Below, piece by piece: positions 24,874 through 32,640 of a stretch of 56,727 bases of DNA (the stretch's first letter is position 1; the number at the start of each line of letters is the position of its first letter). The position numbers and the translations under genes are program-made. Location of the stretch: contig JAPKXZ010000064.1 of assembly GCA_026394555.1 (NCBI GenBank), forward strand, positions 1 through 56,727, in the 5' to 3' direction. The DNA is from Methanothrix sp. GTDB lineage: Archaea; Halobacteriota; Methanosarcinia; Methanotrichales; Methanotrichaceae. Below the pieces are notes generated by a model. That model saw only the letters and a list, made by a program, of their open reading frames with translations, did no database searches and was not told the DNA's origin.

Positions 24874-25251
24874 TCACCAGAGTACAATGTACACCGCGTC
24901 TCCTTCCTTTTTGCCTTTCAAGAGCTGGCAGTGGCGCAGTATGGCAAACTGGTTCTCCAGTTCCGGGGCGGGCATTTGGAATTTCTCCATCAGCTCCAAC
25001 TTGGTGGCCTTGCCTTTCTCCCGAATGTACTCGTAGATCTCCTTTTGCAGATCCGTGAGGCCGTTCGTCCCTTCCAGGCCGTGACTCTCCCGGAATATCT
25101 GCTTCGACCGGACGCCCCAGGGATCGCAGACGCGAATTTTGTGGCCTGCATCGATGTAGCAGTTCTCGCAGAGGGTCTTGCCTTCTGTTGCGAATACTTC
25201 GTCCTCAGCGATCTCTTTGCCGCAGCTTTGACACTTTATTCCTTCCAGCAT
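24874..25251 (-). CDS. Zinc-finger and winged-helix protein
   Basis: A 125-residue protein. The N-terminus has a four-cysteine LIM-like finger (CQSCGKEI, then TLCENCYID), and the C-terminal 70 residues look like a winged helix (TDLQKEIYEYIREKGKATKL, LMEKFQMPAPELENQFAILR, HCQLLKGKK). It is probably a transcription factor; target unknown. AGATGGA precedes the ATG. It lies five bases upstream of the broken acetyltransferase on the same strand and is divergent from the secreted beta-helix gene. Confidence 0.7.
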   Translation of the reverse strand: MLEGIKCQSCGKEIAEDEVFATEGKTLCENCYIDAGHKIRVCDPWGVRSKQIFRESHGLEGTNGLTDLQKEIYEYIREKGKATKLELMEKFQMPAPELENQFAILRHCQLLKGKKEGDAVYIVLW

Positions 25252-25313
25252 TTTCCATCTACCTCAATATTAATGAAAAAGTTCTAATAGAAAGAAGCTA
25301 CTACGAGAAAATT

Positions 25314-26021
25314 ATGAGGGCATGCTTAATATTAATACTCATCCCAATTCTGGTCCTGGGGTTTGCCAATGCCTCCAAGATAACCGTGGGGCCGAAGGAT
25401 GCAAATTATTCGCATATTCAGCAGGCAATAGACAATTCCAGCCAGGGGGATGTCATTGAGGTGCAAAGTGGAGTTTATCGCGAGAACGTTTATGTCGATA
25501 AGACTCTTACTTTGCAGGGCATTGACAACGGCAACGGGAGTCCAGTTGTGGATGCCGGAGGATCGGGAAGCGTCATCAGCATAACGTCCAACGGCACGAT
25601 TGTTGAGGGCATTAATATAACGGGCTCGGGCGGTTGCGGATGCGGAAACGCCGGAATAAAAGTTGAATCCAGCAATAATATTGTGCAAGGCAATACAATT
25701 TACAAGAATAAGTATGGAATTTATATCCAGTCAGGCAATGAAAATAATACATTTCTGTCCAACGACCTGCTGGAGAATGAAATAGCTGTAAGCGACAGTG
25801 GAATCAATAATCGATGGAATGGGAGCGTGCAGGCAGGAGGATTACAGGGCCTCCTGGAGCTGATAAGCGGCCCGCGAGTTATGGGAAACCATTACAGCGA
25901 TTACGATGAGGCGTCGGAGGGCTGCAATGACACCAACCAGGATAAAATCTGCGACATGCCAAGGAAGATAGGAAGCGGTCCCGGCATGGATAATTATCCA
26001 TCCATTTCCTCCGCGAATTGA
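25314..26021 (+). CDS. Secreted right-handed beta-helix (NosD-like) protein
   Basis: The ATG at 25314 begins a signal peptide (MRACLILILIPILVLGFANA). The rest is a parallel beta-helix of the NosD/pectate-lyase superfamily, with GDVIEVQSGVYRENVYVDKT, TLQGIDNG and repeating asparagine turns (SSNNIVQGNTIYKNKYGIYI, NNTFLSNDLLENEIAV). The end GNHYSDYDEASEGCNDTNQD, ICDMPR, GMDNYP is typical of Methanosarcinales surface proteins. It is about 235 residues, probably exported and attached or released. The frame is open upstream to 25188 but overlaps the divergent gene, so the shorter start is chosen. Confidence 0.8.
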   Translation: MRACLILILIPILVLGFANASKITVGPKDANYSHIQQAIDNSSQGDVIEVQSGVYRENVYVDKTLTLQGIDNGNGSPVVDAGGSGSVISITSNGTIVEGINITGSGGCGCGNAGIKVESSNNIVQGNTIYKNKYGIYIQSGNENNTFLSNDLLENEIAVSDSGINNRWNGSVQAGGLQGLLELISGPRVMGNHYSDYDEASEGCNDTNQDKICDMPRKIGSGPGMDNYPSISSAN

Positions 26022-26032
26022 TCTGAATAGAA

Positions 26033-26680
26033 ATGCTCGATTTGACTGATGGCAGCAGAGATAGGTGGTCGTCCGTTCGTGCTTCGATCGATCTTTCCGG
26101 CGTGCCCACTTCCGAAGCTGCTGCCAGAAATGGCAGCTTCTGCCGGGAGCTTTTCCGCCTCTTCGACCGGCTAGAGGAGGATTTTAATCGCCTGGGATCA
26201 GCGGAGAGGGCGAGGTGCGGCCTGGATGGAGTGGCCTTTGAGGTCTTTCTGAAAATCGATCTGGAAAAGAGGATAATTGTGCTGGATAAGCTCTTCAAAT
26301 ACGTTGATCTGGATTTTCATCTCTTCACAGAGCTTCTGGAGATACTGCAGAATCATTTTCCCGGGTGGGATCTGGCGGTTCCCGCTTTGCAGGGATACGA
26401 GCTGGCCAGGGAGATCCGGCGATTTCTCGGGGTGCCCGAGGTGGAGTGCGTCTTCCTGAAGGGGGACACTGAAGAGCGGCTGCTCCTGGGCGAGGCTTTG
26501 CAGGTGGTGAGCTTCGAGGGCATCCTGGAGGATACACAGAGGCACTACGAGGAGCAAGGCGGCGTGGAGAAGAAGAAGCAGGAGCTGGGGCGGGGCAGGG
26601 AGCTTTCTATGTACTGGCAGGGGGCTGAGGGCGAAGAGGAGGTCTTGTGGATGCAGGTGAAAATTTCGTTGTCGAGATAA
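26033..26680 (+). CDS. Conserved-looking hypothetical protein
   Basis: A 215-residue cytoplasmic protein, acidic and helical, without recognised motifs. Segments such as VAFEVFLKIDLEKRIIVLDK, LFTELLEILQNHFPGWDLAV and CVFLKGDTEERLLLGEALQV have normal coding character. It begins 11 bases after the beta-helix gene and ends 21 bases from a convergent gene. I cannot name a family. Confidence 0.6.
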   Translation: MLDLTDGSRDRWSSVRASIDLSGVPTSEAAARNGSFCRELFRLFDRLEEDFNRLGSAERARCGLDGVAFEVFLKIDLEKRIIVLDKLFKYVDLDFHLFTELLEILQNHFPGWDLAVPALQGYELAREIRRFLGVPEVECVFLKGDTEERLLLGEALQVVSFEGILEDTQRHYEEQGGVEKKKQELGRGRELSMYWQGAEGEEEVLWMQVKISLSR

Positions 26681-26701
26681 TTATTCCACAAGATCTCCGC
26701 T

Positions 26702-27466
26702 TCACATCTCAAACCCCTTTTCACCAGAAACTTCCCTTATCAGCACCTCTGCCTTCTCCATCTGCTCCTCGCTCCCTCGCAAGGCCAGCCAGACCGCCCC
26801 CTCTGCGCCGCCAACCCCGCCCGCGGCCACCAGCTCCGCCTCTGCGCCCGTGAGCAGCCGGATGGCCTCGATCTCGGTGAAGACCTCTCCCTGCACGGGC
26901 AGAAGGCGCGGGCCGCTGCTGCCCGGCACATTCATCCTGGTCGCCAGTGTCATCAGATCGCCGGAAACGCGCTTTTCCAGGCCTACGGGCAGGATGAGCC
27001 GCACCCTGTGGCCCACGGCCGCTTGCAGAGCCTTGATAGTCGTCCCTCCCTGCGGGTGTCCGATGAGCACAGCCGCCTCTTTTCTTGTCTGGTCCAGGGC
27101 ATTGGTCCCTTTTAAAATGACATCGCCCTCTCTCAGGCTGTCCGCAACGTCGAAGATTGTTTTGCCCTTCTGCCAGCCTCCTTTTACGATTACCACATCG
27201 CCCGGAAACTCGCTCTCATCCGGCAGCCTTCCCGTCTCGGTGGTCCTTCCCGGCGGCAGGACGACGCCCCTGAAAAATCTCTTTCTGGAAAACTCTTCTG
27301 CCTGACCCAATTCTCTCAAAATCTCCTCAGCCACGTAGCCGTTGGTGGTTCCGGCGATGATGACCAGAGTGGCAGAGGAAAGGGCTGCCTTAACGGCCGG
27401 GTGAGCTGCCAGGGCTTTGCCTATCAGGCGCTTTCCAACGGCTGGGGTGAGGATGAATTGCTTCAT
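26702..27466 (-). CDS. Conserved hypothetical protein with glycine-rich loops
   Basis: A 254-residue protein with strongly ordered motifs: [74 protein letters not shown] and [11 protein letters not shown]. The loops look like a sugar- or nucleotide-binding fold, and I believe related proteins occur in other archaea and thermophilic bacteria, but no function is known to me. No signal peptide or membrane segment. It is convergent with the preceding gene and divergent from the AlkD-like gene, with 46 bases between. Confidence 0.7.
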   Translation of the reverse strand: MKQFILTPAVGKRLIGKALAAHPAVKAALSSATLVIIAGTTNGYVAEEILRELGQAEEFSRKRFFRGVVLPPGRTTETGRLPDESEFPGDVVIVKGGWQKGKTIFDVADSLREGDVILKGTNALDQTRKEAAVLIGHPQGGTTIKALQAAVGHRVRLILPVGLEKRVSGDLMTLATRMNVPGSSGPRLLPVQGEVFTEIEAIRLLTGAEAELVAAGGVGGAEGAVWLALRGSEEQMEKAEVLIREVSGEKGFEM

Positions 27467-27512
27467 AGTATTAGCGAAGATTTTTTGATAAAGATAAGTC
27501 TACTGGTAAAAT

Positions 27513-28223
27513 ATGGAAACGGATGTCCTGGTGGCCGTGCGCCAAGAGCTGCTGCAAAGCATTGACGAGAAGACTCGGGAGAGCGCTCAGCGCTTTTTCA
27601 AGGAAGAGGTCAAGTTCCATGGCGTGAAGAGCGCCCTGGTTAAGAAAATCGCCACAAAATATTTCCGGGAAATAAAAGATCGAGACAAAAATGAGATCTT
27701 CTCTTTATGCGAAAATCTCCTGCATACCAACTTTGGTGAGGAGGCCTTTATCGCCTTTGAATGGTCCTACTCTCTGCGCCGTCAGTTCGTCCCCGAGGAC
27801 TTTCTGGTATTCGAGAGATGGGTGAATCTGTATGTGGACAACTGGGCCAAGTGCGACACGCTTTGCAACCACACCCTGGGCACCTTCGTGGAGACCTATC
27901 CGCAGTTCATCGAAAACCTGGCGATCTGGGCCCGCGCCGATAATCGCTGGCTGCGGCGCGCCTCCGCTGTGACGCTCATTCTTCCCGCCCGGAAGGGCCT
28001 GTTTCTGAAGGAGGTTTTTGAGATCTCGGACATTCTCCTCACGGACAAGGACGACATGGTGCAGAAGGGCTACGGCTGGCTGCTCAAGGAGGCAAGCCGC
28101 AAGCACCAGGCGGAGGTCTTCGACTATGTGATGAAGTGGAAGGCGAAGATGCCACGCACGGCGCTACGGTATGCTATCGAGAAGATGCCGGAGGAGATGA
28201 AAAAAAAGGCGATGGCGAGGTAG
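27513..28223 (+). CDS. AlkD-like DNA alkylation repair protein
   Basis: A 236-residue all-helical HEAT-like protein of the DNA alkylation repair family (PF08713). Matching segments are KFHGVKSALVKKIATKYFRE, EEAFIAFEWSYSLRRQF, WVNLYVDNWAKCDTLCNHTL and RWLRRASAVTLILPARKG, with a final helical repeat including MVQKGYGWLLKEASRKH. Members remove positively charged alkylpurines such as 7-methylguanine and 3-methyladenine from DNA. The Trp-Asp pair used in catalysis by AlkD corresponds to WAKCD here. Monocistronic, ending at an inverted-repeat element. Confidence 0.87.
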   Translation: METDVLVAVRQELLQSIDEKTRESAQRFFKEEVKFHGVKSALVKKIATKYFREIKDRDKNEIFSLCENLLHTNFGEEAFIAFEWSYSLRRQFVPEDFLVFERWVNLYVDNWAKCDTLCNHTLGTFVETYPQFIENLAIWARADNRWLRRASAVTLILPARKGLFLKEVFEISDILLTDKDDMVQKGYGWLLKEASRKHQAEVFDYVMKWKAKMPRTALRYAIEKMPEEMKKKAMAR

Positions 28224-28251
28224 GTGCATTTATGATTTTTTAACTTCGCGG

Positions 28252-28315
28252 CTTCGCGCCTTCGCGTGAAACCGGAACCGTTTGAATCTCACGCGAAGCC
28301 TTGATTAGCGCGAAG
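28252..28315. repeat. Nested inverted repeats between convergent genes
   Basis: CTTCGCGTGA (28260-28269) pairs perfectly with TCACGCGAAG (28289-28298), and outside it CTTCGCGC (28252-28259) pairs with GCGCGAAG (28308-28315). The palindromic units are built from TTCGCG steps. The position between the convergent alkD-like and ureohydrolase genes suits a bidirectional transcription end, or a dispersed palindromic repeat of the genome. Confidence 0.6.
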
Positions 28316-28363
28316 AACGACTAGCCGTTCACAAAGGCACATTATCCTCTCACAATCATGGCT

Positions 28364-29347
28364 TCAATTAGGCCCGGAAGTACCAGGCGCCTGGGACGAA
28401 GCCGCCAGGCAGAAAATTTCGAACATCAGCGTGGCCCCGGCCAGAGCCGTAATCCCGCTGGGATCGTAGGGTGGGGCTACCTCCACCAGATCCCCGCCGA
28501 TGACATTCAGCCCTGACAGGCCCCGCAAGACCTGCAAGGCTTCGAAGCTGCTCATGCCTCCCACCACCGGGGTTCCCGTACCCGGAGCAAAGGCCGGGTC
28601 CAGACAATCGATGTCAAAGGATATGTAGACAGGACCGTCTCCCACCCGGCTCTTGATTTCCGAGACGACTTTCTTCATTCCCAGCTCATAGAACTCTTCG
28701 ATGTGAATTACTCTCATGCCGCTGTCATAGGAGAATTGCCAGAGCAGCTCCGCCGCACCGCGGATGCCGAGCTGCACCGTGCGCTTGGGGTCCACCAGCC
28801 CCGCCTCCACGGCATTTCGCATGGGGCAGCCGTGCTGCAATCCGCTTCCGTGAAAAGGTGCCGAGGTGTCACAATGCGAATCGAAATGGATGAGTCCGAC
28901 CTTCTCTTTTGAAGAGAGGCCTTTGAGAATGGGAAAGGTTATGGAGTGATCTCCGCCTGCGGTTATGGCCAGGACATTGGCCGATGACATTTTCCGGTAG
29001 AATGATTCAATATCTTTGAGGGCCTCATCCAGATTGTAGGTGGTATGAAAGGGCACGTCTCCCACATCCGCTACTCGGTAATCGGCAAAAGGCGACATGC
29101 GGCTGTAGTGGTTGTAGACTCCCACCAGCCGGGACTGGTTCCTGATCTCCCGCGGGCCCAGGCGCGCGCCGCTGCGGTTGGTCACGCCCAGGTCGAAGGG
29201 CACGCCCACCAGAGCAATGTCCATATCTTTTATCTCTGGCTGATGCGGCGCCCCGAAAAAGGTAGGGATACCAGAGTAAGGTGGTTCCAGCATCTGGGGC
29301 GTGAAGGTCTTCACGCTCTTCGCGAGCTTTTCCAAGTTGTCGTCCAT
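28364..29347 (-). CDS. Ureohydrolase (agmatinase/guanidinobutyrase/guanidine hydrolase family)
   Basis: A 327-residue binuclear-metal hydrolase of the arginase family: metal ligands H134 in GGDHS, D156-x-H158-x-D160 in HFDSHCDT, and the two aspartates of SFDIDCLDPAFAPGTGTP. The long N-terminus (SGIPTFFGAPH) and segments such as NRSGARLGPREIRNQSR and GGDLVEVAPPYDPSG fit the GbuA-like branch, which includes guanidinobutyrase and the nickel guanidine hydrolases, better than the short archaeal agmatinases. HFDSH replaces the common HxDAH. The substrate is therefore open: agmatine (polyamine synthesis) or guanidino compounds. Confidence 0.85.
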   Translation of the reverse strand: MDDNLEKLAKSVKTFTPQMLEPPYSGIPTFFGAPHQPEIKDMDIALVGVPFDLGVTNRSGARLGPREIRNQSRLVGVYNHYSRMSPFADYRVADVGDVPFHTTYNLDEALKDIESFYRKMSSANVLAITAGGDHSITFPILKGLSSKEKVGLIHFDSHCDTSAPFHGSGLQHGCPMRNAVEAGLVDPKRTVQLGIRGAAELLWQFSYDSGMRVIHIEEFYELGMKKVVSEIKSRVGDGPVYISFDIDCLDPAFAPGTGTPVVGGMSSFEALQVLRGLSGLNVIGGDLVEVAPPYDPSGITALAGATLMFEIFCLAASSQAPGTSGPN

Positions 29348-29389
29348 ATCATCTCTCCTGAGATTCCTGCGCGGGGTGCCGCCATCATT

Positions 29390-29644
29390 TCACGGTCTAT
29401 ATACCTTGCTGCGATTCCTGATTCGCAATACCAATAAACCACCCTGTTTTTTGGAATAAACGACCCGGTAGTCTCCAATGCGCAGCTTGAACAGTCCTTT
29501 GAATTGCCCGGTGAGCGCCTCTCCGCAGTCCGGGTCGCAAGATAATGCCTCTTCCAACTCTTTGACTAATCTCAGGGCAACTGCCTTGTCCAGATTCTTC
29601 AGGTCGTGGGCCACAGATGATTTGTACTCAATCAGGCAGGCCAA
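29390..29644 (-). CDS. RelE/ParE-type toxin
   Basis: An 84-residue RelE-superfamily protein: DLKNLDKAVALRLVKELEEA, GLFKLRIGDYRVVYSKKQGG and LRIRNRSKVYRP. The LRIGDYRVVY strand and the terminal R..VY are the usual active-site region of RelE mRNA interferases. It overlaps the upstream antitoxin gene by 17 bases, the normal antitoxin-first order of a type II system. Confidence 0.88.
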   Translation of the reverse strand: MACLIEYKSSVAHDLKNLDKAVALRLVKELEEALSCDPDCGEALTGQFKGLFKLRIGDYRVVYSKKQGGLLVLRIRNRSKVYRP

Positions 29645-29861
29645 TTAGTTCCCTCATCTCTTCGCTAGATATCACGTTGTCGTTTTTATCGTTCAAACGT
29701 TCCTGGGCAATCAGGTAATCTGAATAATCCTCAAGGTATGCCTGCAATGCTTTCTTGATGATATACGCCTTGGAGCGATCTATGGTTTCAGAGAGGCTCT
29801 TCAAAGTATCTGCCATGTCGTCTGGAAGCCTAATCGATACTGATGTGGAGATCGTAATCAC
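29628..29861 (-). CDS. Ribbon-helix-helix antitoxin
   Basis: A 77-residue protein with an N-terminal ribbon-helix-helix domain (VSIRLPDDMADTLKSLSETI, DRSKAYIIKKALQAYL) and an acidic C-terminal tail (NDNVISSEEMRELIGLPD) of the kind that neutralises RelE toxins. The start is GTG at 29861. A palindrome and TATA box directly upstream suggest autoregulation. Confidence 0.88.
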   Translation of the reverse strand: MITISTSVSIRLPDDMADTLKSLSETIDRSKAYIIKKALQAYLEDYSDYLIAQERLNDKNDNVISSEEMRELIGLPD

Positions 29862-29892
29862 CTTGTATTACAATGCATTGCAAGTATATCAA
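29862..29892 (-). promoter_or_regulatory. Toxin-antitoxin promoter with palindromic operator
   Basis: Reading the minus strand, GATATACTT (29883-29891) is a TATA box about 25 bases before the GTG at 29861, so the message is probably leaderless. Between them lies the perfect palindrome CAATGCATTG (29871-29880), inside a larger imperfect inverted repeat CTTG...CAAG. This is the expected binding site of the RHH antitoxin. Confidence 0.6.
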
Positions 29893-29897
29893 TGTCT

Positions 29898-30074
29898 TCA
29901 CATCCTCCATCCCACATCATACCGCGCCCCGCACTCCGGGCAGATGAGGATGATCCGATAGCCCTCCACCGCCCTCAAAAAAGAGCTGTGAAAGCCCAGC
30001 TCATAGCCGCACTGGGGACAGATTCTAAACTCTTCTGCCAGTCCAACCTTGACGATATCGCGAGAAGCCTTCAT
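29898..30074 (-). CDS. Small zinc-ribbon protein
   Basis: From the ATG at 30074 a 58-residue product has CPQCGYELGFHSSF and ICPECGARYDVGW, a four-cysteine zinc ribbon. The frame is open upstream with another ATG at 30125 that would overlap the end of the channel gene. AAGGAT lies ahead of 30074, although at a slightly long spacing, so the start is uncertain. Its location directly after the channel gene suggests cotranscription. Function unknown. Confidence 0.6.
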   Translation of the reverse strand: MKASRDIVKVGLAEEFRICPQCGYELGFHSSFLRAVEGYRIILICPECGARYDVGWRM

Positions 30075-30102
30075 GCAGACTGCATTATCCTTGTGACCTA
30101 TT

Positions 30103-30951
30103 CTATTTTTCCTCGGGGCCATCATCGCCGGGCCCGACAGAACATGCCAGGTCGCCGATATACCGCCCACAATGCGGGCATCTAAATTTTTGCATCTTCC
30201 GATCCTCCTTTCTCTTAGCCAGCACCTCGGCAAAACCGGAGGCCAGAACCCCGGTGGGCAGGGCGAAGAGTCCTATGCCTAATATTACTACTATCGAGCC
30301 GATCAACTTGCCCCAGAGTGTCACGGGATATACATCTCCGTAGCCCACCGTGGCCAGGGTCACAATGCCCCACCACATGGCCACCGGAATGCTGGAGAAG
30401 GCCTCAGGCTGAGCAGCGTTCTCCGCCTCGTACATGAGGCTGGAGGAGACGACGAGCAGTATCATAATGGCAAAGAACATGAGCAAAATCTCTTCCTTCT
30501 TCAGCCGCAGCACATCCACGAAAGTCTGCAGCGCCTCGGAGTAGCGGGCCAGCTTCAGCACCCGGAAGAGACGGAAGAGACGCATGGCTCGCATGAACCT
30601 CAAATCCAGGAAGAAGACGGGCAGATAGAAAGGCAAGAAGGCCATGAGATCGACTAAGGACAGGGGCGTCATAATAAACCGCATCCTGCCCCGCACCGGA
30701 TCTTTGAATCTGGGATTTACGGTGCAGCTCCAAAAACGAAGGATGTATTCAACTGTGAAGACGGCCACGGAAAATACATCGAAAGCACGAAAGAGGAAGG
30801 CGTAGGCAGAGTAGATCGACTGCACCGTCTCCAGGACCACAGCGGCTACGTTTAATACAATCAGTCCCATGATGAAGGGGTCGAAGTACTTGCTGTCCTC
30901 ATCCCCCGGCTCCAGTATGCCGTAGATGCGTGTCTTGAGGTCCAGATTCAT
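30103..30951 (-). CDS. Voltage-gated potassium channel (six-helix type)
   Basis: A 282-residue six-helix channel. S4 carries regularly spaced arginines (RFMRAMRLFRLFRVLKLAR, about residues 118-136), and the pore has a standard K+ filter T201-V-G-Y-G-D206. The C-terminal cytoplasmic tail contains CPHCGRYIGDLAC, a possible zinc-binding element unusual for this family. A paralogue lies next to it at 31003-31803, with a different filter. Probably sets or senses membrane potential; the gating ligand, if any, is unknown. Confidence 0.92.
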   Translation of the reverse strand: MNLDLKTRIYGILEPGDEDSKYFDPFIMGLIVLNVAAVVLETVQSIYSAYAFLFRAFDVFSVAVFTVEYILRFWSCTVNPRFKDPVRGRMRFIMTPLSLVDLMAFLPFYLPVFFLDLRFMRAMRLFRLFRVLKLARYSEALQTFVDVLRLKKEEILLMFFAIMILLVVSSSLMYEAENAAQPEAFSSIPVAMWWGIVTLATVGYGDVYPVTLWGKLIGSIVVILGIGLFALPTGVLASGFAEVLAKRKEDRKMQKFRCPHCGRYIGDLACSVGPGDDGPEEK

Positions 30952-31002
30952 TGCCAGGAATTATGGAGTGCCGCTTTGCATTTAAATTCTTTCTAGTACA
31001 AT

Positions 31003-31803
31003 TTAGGGGCCATTTTCGAGTCTTTCTTTCGCTGCGGCTTCCTTCTCCTCCCGGCGCCTCTCCAGCTCATCCACAAAGCCGGAGGTGAGAATCGACGTAG
31101 GCAGCGCGAAGGTGGCCACGCCCAAAATTATGATCAGCCCGCCTGCCAGCTTTCCCAGTGGAGTTATGGGATAAAAATTGTCTCCGACTGTGGTCATGGT
31201 CAGCACCGCCCACCACATGGTGGCGGGTATGTCCGGAAAACGCTGGGGCTGAGCCTCATGCTCCAGGAAATAAATCACCGTCGAGGATAGCACCATGAAG
31301 AAGATGATGGCCGAGAAACTCATGACCAGCTCGCGCTGCTGAGCCCGTACCACATCCATTATGGTCTGCAGGGACTCGGAGTAGCGGCTCATCTTGAGCA
31401 GCCGGAAGGTCCAGAGCACGCGAAGGCTTCGCAGTAGCTTATGATCTGTGGGAAAGGCAAGGGCGGCATAGGTCGGCAATATCACCAGAAGATCGATCAG
31501 CGCCAAAGGAGTCATGGCGAAGCGCAATCTTCCCAGGAAGGGATGTCTGTATTTGGGGTCCACATCGCATGACCACAGGCGCAAAATGTATTCAATGGTG
31601 AATACTACTACGGATATGTCCGATAAGTAATGGAACAGATCCTTGTGGGCCGCATAGATGCTCTCCACTGTTTCCAGGACCACGGCAGTGACATTGAGGA
31701 CCACCAGTACCAGCATAAAGAGATTTACAGCCTCAGCCGTTTTGTCTTTTGCATTGGTCGACTCCAGGATCTCATAAATGCGGAGCTTGTAGCTCTTGGC
31801 CAT
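31003..31803 (-). CDS. Six-helix cation channel with altered selectivity filter
   Basis: A 266-residue paralogue of the adjacent potassium channel, with S1-S6 and an S4 bearing R125, R128, R134, K137 and R140. The pore reads T204-T-V-G-D-N-F210-YP in place of TVGYGD: the tyrosine is lost and the loop is one residue shorter. The TVGD core is like that of the nonselective NaK channel (TVGDG). The rest of the pore (MWWAVLTM before, PITPLGKLAGGLIIILGV after) is well kept, so the gene is probably functional but less K+-selective (inference). A charged coiled tail follows S6. Confidence 0.9.
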   Translation of the reverse strand: MAKSYKLRIYEILESTNAKDKTAEAVNLFMLVLVVLNVTAVVLETVESIYAAHKDLFHYLSDISVVVFTIEYILRLWSCDVDPKYRHPFLGRLRFAMTPLALIDLLVILPTYAALAFPTDHKLLRSLRVLWTFRLLKMSRYSESLQTIMDVVRAQQRELVMSFSAIIFFMVLSSTVIYFLEHEAQPQRFPDIPATMWWAVLTMTTVGDNFYPITPLGKLAGGLIIILGVATFALPTSILTSGFVDELERRREEKEAAAKERLENGP

Positions 31804-31837
31804 TTTAACCTCGCTATATTTGGCTTGATATGTCTAT

Positions 31838-31850
31838 CTTAATATATACG
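31838..31850 (+). promoter_or_regulatory. Promoter of the nitrilase-priS pair
   Basis: CTTAATATATACG includes a TATA box about 25 bases before the ATG at 31870, with no ribosome binding site in the gap, which points to a leaderless message. Confidence 0.5.
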
Positions 31851-31869
31851 AACTTGCCTTATTTTTGAT

Positions 31870-32640
31870 ATGCGAGCCGCTTGCCTCCAGCTTTCCGTAG
31901 AGCCCTGTCATCCCGATAAAAATCTCTCTCGCGCATTGCAGATGGCCGGCCTGGCCCTGACCAGCGGAGCCGAGATCCTGATCTTTCCTGAGCTCTTCCT
32001 GACCGGCTTTTGCTACGAGCCTTCCTGGCAGTCCTCCCCCAACGCTTCGGATCTTTCGCCCTATCCCTCACTTGATCCCTTCCGGACGCTGGCTCGCGAT
32101 CACAACTGCCTTTTCATCGGCTCGCTACGCAGCGGCCGGCAGAACCTGGGCTTCTGCCTCGACGGCAACGGCCTAGAGCTTCGCCCCAAGATCCACCCCT
32201 TCGCTGAGGAGAAGAAGCATTTTGACGGCGGAGACCACATCTCGCCCATAGCCACGAAGTGGGGGCTGGCGGGGTTAGAGATCTGCTACGACCTGCGCTT
32301 TCCTGAGGTGGCGCGCACCCTTGCCCTGCAGGGCGCAGATTTTCTGGTTACCGTGGCCCAGTTTCCCGCGTCGCGACGCGAGCAGTGGCGCGCGCTGGCC
32401 GTGGCCCGGGCCGTGGAAAACCAGATGCCTCATCTGGCTTGCAACTGGGCGCGCGGCGGGGGCTCATTGATCATCGATGCACGCGGCCGGGTGTTGGCCG
32501 AAGCCGGCTCAGAGCAAGCTCTGCTATGGGCCGATATCGACCTGGCCGATCGGGATCTATTCCGTCGCGAGGTCTCCTGTTTTGCCGATCGCCGGCCAGA
32601 GATCTATGGAAGGTGGAAGGCTGAACGCTCTAACCCATAA
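31870..32640 (+). CDS. Nitrilase-superfamily amidohydrolase
   Basis: A 256-residue carbon-nitrogen hydrolase with the Glu-Lys-Cys triad: E41 in IFPELFLTGF, K107 in LRPKIHPF and C139 in GLEICYDLRFPE. Length and the CYDLRFPE box resemble the omega-amidase/deaminated-glutathione amidase branch, but substrate cannot be fixed. No export signal. The 3' end overlaps the primase gene by 35 bases, so the two are coupled, although no functional link is known. Confidence 0.87.
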   Translation: MRAACLQLSVEPCHPDKNLSRALQMAGLALTSGAEILIFPELFLTGFCYEPSWQSSPNASDLSPYPSLDPFRTLARDHNCLFIGSLRSGRQNLGFCLDGNGLELRPKIHPFAEEKKHFDGGDHISPIATKWGLAGLEICYDLRFPEVARTLALQGADFLVTVAQFPASRREQWRALAVARAVENQMPHLACNWARGGGSLIIDARGRVLAEAGSEQALLWADIDLADRDLFRREVSCFADRRPEIYGRWKAERSNP

